From PALSA-894 sp034669145 (GTDB taxonomy: Bacteria > Pseudomonadota > Alphaproteobacteria > Rhizobiales > Xanthobacteraceae): 24,136 bases of DNA. This document shows, piece by piece, positions 21,564 through 24,136 of the stretch (the first letter of the stretch is position 1; every line of letters starts with the position of its first letter). Made by a program: the position numbers and the translations under genes. The DNA lies in contig JAXDNY010000044.1 of NCBI GenBank assembly GCA_034669145.1, positions 1-24,136 of the forward strand, in the 5' to 3' direction. A model generated the notes under the pieces. That model had not been told where the DNA came from, did no database searches, and was given only the letters and a program-made list of their open reading frames with translations.

Positions 21564-22910
21564 GTGGAACTGAAGCTTTACGATACGCTGACACGCGAGA
21601 AGCGGGCCTTCGCCCCGCTCGATCCTTCACGCGTGCGCATGTATGTGTGCGGGCCGACGGTCTACGACTTTGCCCATATCGGCAACGCGCGCCCGGTCAT
21701 CGTGTTCGACGTGCTGTTCCGCCTGCTCCGGCACCTCTATGGGCCGGACGCGGTCACCTATGTGCGCAACATCACCGACGTCGACGACAGGATCAACGCG
21801 CGCGCGGCCGAGCGCGGCATTCCGATCCGCGAGCTGACCGAAGAAACCTACCGGATTTTCAAGGACGACGTAGCGGCGCTCGGATGCCTGCCGCCAACGG
21901 TCGAGCCGCGGGCGACCGAGCACATCGCCGAGATGCGAACGCTGATCGAGCGGCTCGTCGCGTCCCGCAATGCCTATGTGGCCGAGGACCACGTGCTGTT
22001 TTCGGTGCCTTCGATGCCGGACTACGGGCGCTTGTCGAAGCGCTCGCTCGACGAGATGGTCGCGGGCGCCCGCGTCGATGTCGCGCCCTACAAGCGCGGT
22101 GACATGGATTTCGTGCTGTGGAAGCCCTCGAAGGAGGGCGAGCCCGGCTGGCCGTCGCCCGCCGGGATCGCGACGCCGGGCCGCCCCGGCTGGCACATCG
22201 AATGCTCCGCGATGGCGTGGAAGCATTTGGGCGAGACCTTCGACATCCACGGCGGCGGGATCGATCTGGAATTTCCCCACCACGAGAACGAGATCGCGCA
22301 ATCGCGCTGCGCGTTCCACACGCCCCTGATGGCGAACTTCTGGATGCACAACGGCTTCCTGCAGGTCGAAGGCGAGAAGATGTCGAAGTCGCTCGGCAAC
22401 TTCTTCACGATCCGCGAGGTGCTCGCCGACTGGCAGGGCGATGTGATCCGTCTGGCAATGCTGTCAAGCCATTACCGCCAGCCGATCAACTGGACCGTGA
22501 AGGGGCTGGAGGAGGCCGAGAAGGCGCTGGCGAATTTCTTCGATGCCGCCTCCGCCGATGCCGAGCCGCGTCCGGCGCCAGCGGTGCTGGAGGCGCTTGG
22601 CGACGATCTCAACACGCCGCAAGCGATTACCGAGATGCACGCGCTGCGCAACGCCGCCGGCCGCAGGGCGCTGGCCGGCACGCTCGCGTTCTTCGGCTTC
22701 CGCTCCAATGTATTTGCCGAATGGCGCGAGGCGCGCGCGCCCACGCCCGCCTTGCCGGCCGAAGAAATCGACCGCCGTGTCGCGGCGCGGCTTTCCGCCC
22801 GCCAGGCGAAGAACTTCGCGGAGGCGGATCGGATTCGCGATGAACTCGCCGCAATGGGCATCGTGCTCAAGGATTCCAAGGACGGGACCACTTGGGAGCA
22901 GGCGAGATGA
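21564..22910 (+). CDS. cysS: Cysteinyl-tRNA synthetase
   Basis: A 448-residue class I aminoacyl-tRNA synthetase that charges tRNA-Cys. The nucleotide-binding HIGH element reads HIGN at 38-41, after VCGPTVYDFA with zinc ligand Cys29. Further zinc-site residues lie in WHIECSAM and EFPHHENE. The KMSKS loop is at 272-276 (GEKMSKSLGN). The tail ends with the family's FAEADRIRDELAAMGI. The start is a GTG at 21564 without a strong ribosome-binding site, which gives the normal N-terminus. The GNAT gene overlaps its stop (ATGA), and cimA overlaps that in turn. Confidence 0.96.
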   Translation: MELKLYDTLTREKRAFAPLDPSRVRMYVCGPTVYDFAHIGNARPVIVFDVLFRLLRHLYGPDAVTYVRNITDVDDRINARAAERGIPIRELTEETYRIFKDDVAALGCLPPTVEPRATEHIAEMRTLIERLVASRNAYVAEDHVLFSVPSMPDYGRLSKRSLDEMVAGARVDVAPYKRGDMDFVLWKPSKEGEPGWPSPAGIATPGRPGWHIECSAMAWKHLGETFDIHGGGIDLEFPHHENEIAQSRCAFHTPLMANFWMHNGFLQVEGEKMSKSLGNFFTIREVLADWQGDVIRLAMLSSHYRQPINWTVKGLEEAEKALANFFDAASADAEPRPAPAVLEALGDDLNTPQAITEMHALRNAAGRRALAGTLAFFGFRSNVFAEWREARAPTPALPAEEIDRRVAARLSARQAKNFAEADRIRDELAAMGIVLKDSKDGTTWEQAR

Positions 22911-23413
22911 TGACGCGCGTGCACCCATCGTTCGCGCTGCGGCCGTTCCTCGCCGAGGACACGCCGCTGCTCGCCGAGATCTTCCGCGCCAGCATCGAGG
23001 AGCTGAGCGTCGACGATTACAGCGAAGGCGCGCGGCGGGCCTGGGCTTCGGCGGCGGATGACGAGGAAGCCTTTGCCAAACGCCTTGCCGACCAGCTCAC
23101 CTTGATCGTCACCATGAACGGCTCGCCCGTCGCCTTCGCGTCGCTCGCCGACAACGAGACGATCGACCTGCTTTACGTTCATCCGGGTGTGGCCGGGCAG
23201 GGCGCCGGCACCATGCTGGTCGATGCGCTGGAGAAGCTTGTCGCCGCGCGGGGCGGCAAGCGCCTGACCGCCGACGTCAGCGACACCGCGCAAGACTTCT
23301 TCAACAAGCGCGGCTTTACGGCGCAGCAACGCAACACGGTACTGCGCGGCGGCGAGTGGCTCGCCAACACCACGATGGACAAGGCGCTGGCAACCGGGAA
23401 GGGGGCCGCATGA
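22907..23413 (+). CDS. GNAT family N-acetyltransferase
   Basis: A 168-residue acetyltransferase of the GNAT fold. It opens FALRPFLAEDTPLLAEIFRA. The acetyl-CoA-binding motif A is LLYVHPGVAGQGAGTMLVDA (Q/R-x-x-G-x-G/A form), and the last helix and strand include AQDFFNKRGFTAQQRNTVLR. It starts at an ATG overlapping the cysS stop and its own stop overlaps the cimA start (ATGA both times). The acceptor is unknown. The tight coupling makes a link to cysteine or branched-chain amino acid metabolism possible, but this is only context. Confidence 0.88.
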   Translation: MMTRVHPSFALRPFLAEDTPLLAEIFRASIEELSVDDYSEGARRAWASAADDEEAFAKRLADQLTLIVTMNGSPVAFASLADNETIDLLYVHPGVAGQGAGTMLVDALEKLVAARGGKRLTADVSDTAQDFFNKRGFTAQQRNTVLRGGEWLANTTMDKALATGKGAA

Positions 23414-24136
23414 GCAAGGAACGCCTCTATCTCTTCGACACGACGCTACGCGACGGCGCGCAGATGAACGGTGTCGATTTCACGCTGCACGACAAGCTCG
23501 CCATCGCGCGGCTGCTCGACGGCCTCGGCATCGACTACATCGAAGGCGGCTATCCGGGCGCGAACCCGACCGACACCGAGCTGTTCGGCACGAAGCGCGA
23601 CATGGCTGCGACCTTCACGGCTTTCGGCATGACGCGGCGGCCGGGCCGCTCCACGTCGAACGACCCGGGGCTTGCGACCCTGCTCGACGCAAAAGCCGAT
23701 GCGATCTGTTTCGTCGCGAAGTCGTGGGACTACCACGTGCGTGTCGCGCTCGAGACGACCGAGGAGGAAAACCTCGCCTCGATCCGCGACAGCGTGCAGG
23801 CGGCAAAGAAAAAAGGCCGTGAGGTGCTGATCGACTGCGAGCATTTCTTCGACGGCTACAAGGCCAATCCGGCTTACGCGCTCGCCTGCGCGAAAGCCGC
23901 GCACGAATCGGGCGCGCGCTGGGTGGTGCTGTGCGACACCAACGGCGGCACCTTGCCGCATGAGGTCGAGGCGATCGTCGGCGAAGTGGTAAAGCACGTG
24001 CCGGGCGACCATGTCGGCATCCACGCGCATAACGACACCGAGCAGGCGGTGGCGAATTCGCTCGCCGCGGTGCGCGCCGGCGCGCGGCAGATCCAGGGCA
24101 CGCTCAATGGGCTCGGCGAGCGCTGCGGCAACGCCA
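23410..24136 (+). CDS. cimA: Citramalate synthase, N-terminal part
   Basis: 242 codons are visible before the window ends. The enzyme condenses pyruvate and acetyl-CoA to (R)-citramalate, a threonine-independent route to isoleucine. The barrel's first strand carries FDTTLRDGAQMNGVDF (Asp10, Arg14, Asp15). DYIEGGYPGANPTDTELF separates CimA-type proteins from 2-isopropylmalate synthase. Metal ligands His205 and His207 are in GIHAHND, and LNGLGERCGNA closes the visible part. The ATG at 23410 overlaps the GNAT stop by 4 bases. The regulatory C-terminal domain lies outside the window. Confidence 0.9.
   Translation, partial: MSKERLYLFDTTLRDGAQMNGVDFTLHDKLAIARLLDGLGIDYIEGGYPGANPTDTELFGTKRDMAATFTAFGMTRRPGRSTSNDPGLATLLDAKADAICFVAKSWDYHVRVALETTEEENLASIRDSVQAAKKKGREVLIDCEHFFDGYKANPAYALACAKAAHESGARWVVLCDTNGGTLPHEVEAIVGEVVKHVPGDHVGIHAHNDTEQAVANSLAAVRAGARQIQGTLNGLGERCGNA

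Overview
The window is about 24 kb of GC-rich DNA from an alphaproteobacterium, most likely a Hyphomicrobiales member related to Bradyrhizobium, Rhodopseudomonas or Xanthobacteraceae. This rests on codon use, the gene families present (class II DAHP synthase, DUF2865, orphan Bug binding protein, CreA) and the intergenic repeats that begin CATCCTGAGGAGC. It looks like ordinary chromosome: there is no prophage, transposase, CRISPR array, tRNA or rRNA.

Layout. 1-600 holds the 3' end of a glutathione-reductase gene and a small secreted six-cysteine protein. 601-3259 holds a divergent pair, an MFS transporter (-) and class II DAHP synthase (+). 3390-6936 holds a membrane-anchored DnaJ-C-domain-like protein translationally coupled to a small membrane protein, then diacylglycerol kinase and glutamine-dependent NAD synthetase. 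6937-7620 carries five copies of a structured repeat around a GIY-YIG gene. 7621-11545 is a minus-strand block: DUF2865 protein, EamA exporter, maleylacetoacetate isomerase and a LysR regulator. 11645-17465 is a plus-strand run with very short gaps: two exported TPR proteins, a cytochrome P450, homogentisate dioxygenase (hmgA) and fumarylacetoacetate hydrolase (fahA). After another repeat pair come DoxX, Bug, DoxX, VOC and CreA genes. Next are two small minus-strand genes, a 366-bp non-coding stretch with inverted repeats, and a cysS-GNAT-cimA operon that runs off the right edge.

How the genes work together. The core is a homogentisate catabolic locus built around a divergent promoter region at 11546-11644. 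lysR and maiA read left; hmgA and fahA read right behind two secreted TPR genes and a P450. HmgA opens the homogentisate ring, MaiA isomerises maleylacetoacetate, and FahA releases fumarate and acetoacetate. The P450 and TPR genes are unexplained companions and are the best lead for undescribed biology. Other leads are the J-domain-less DnaJ-like protein, a (CAA)10 microsatellite against the ribosome-binding site of the EamA exporter, and the covarying REPIN-like repeats.
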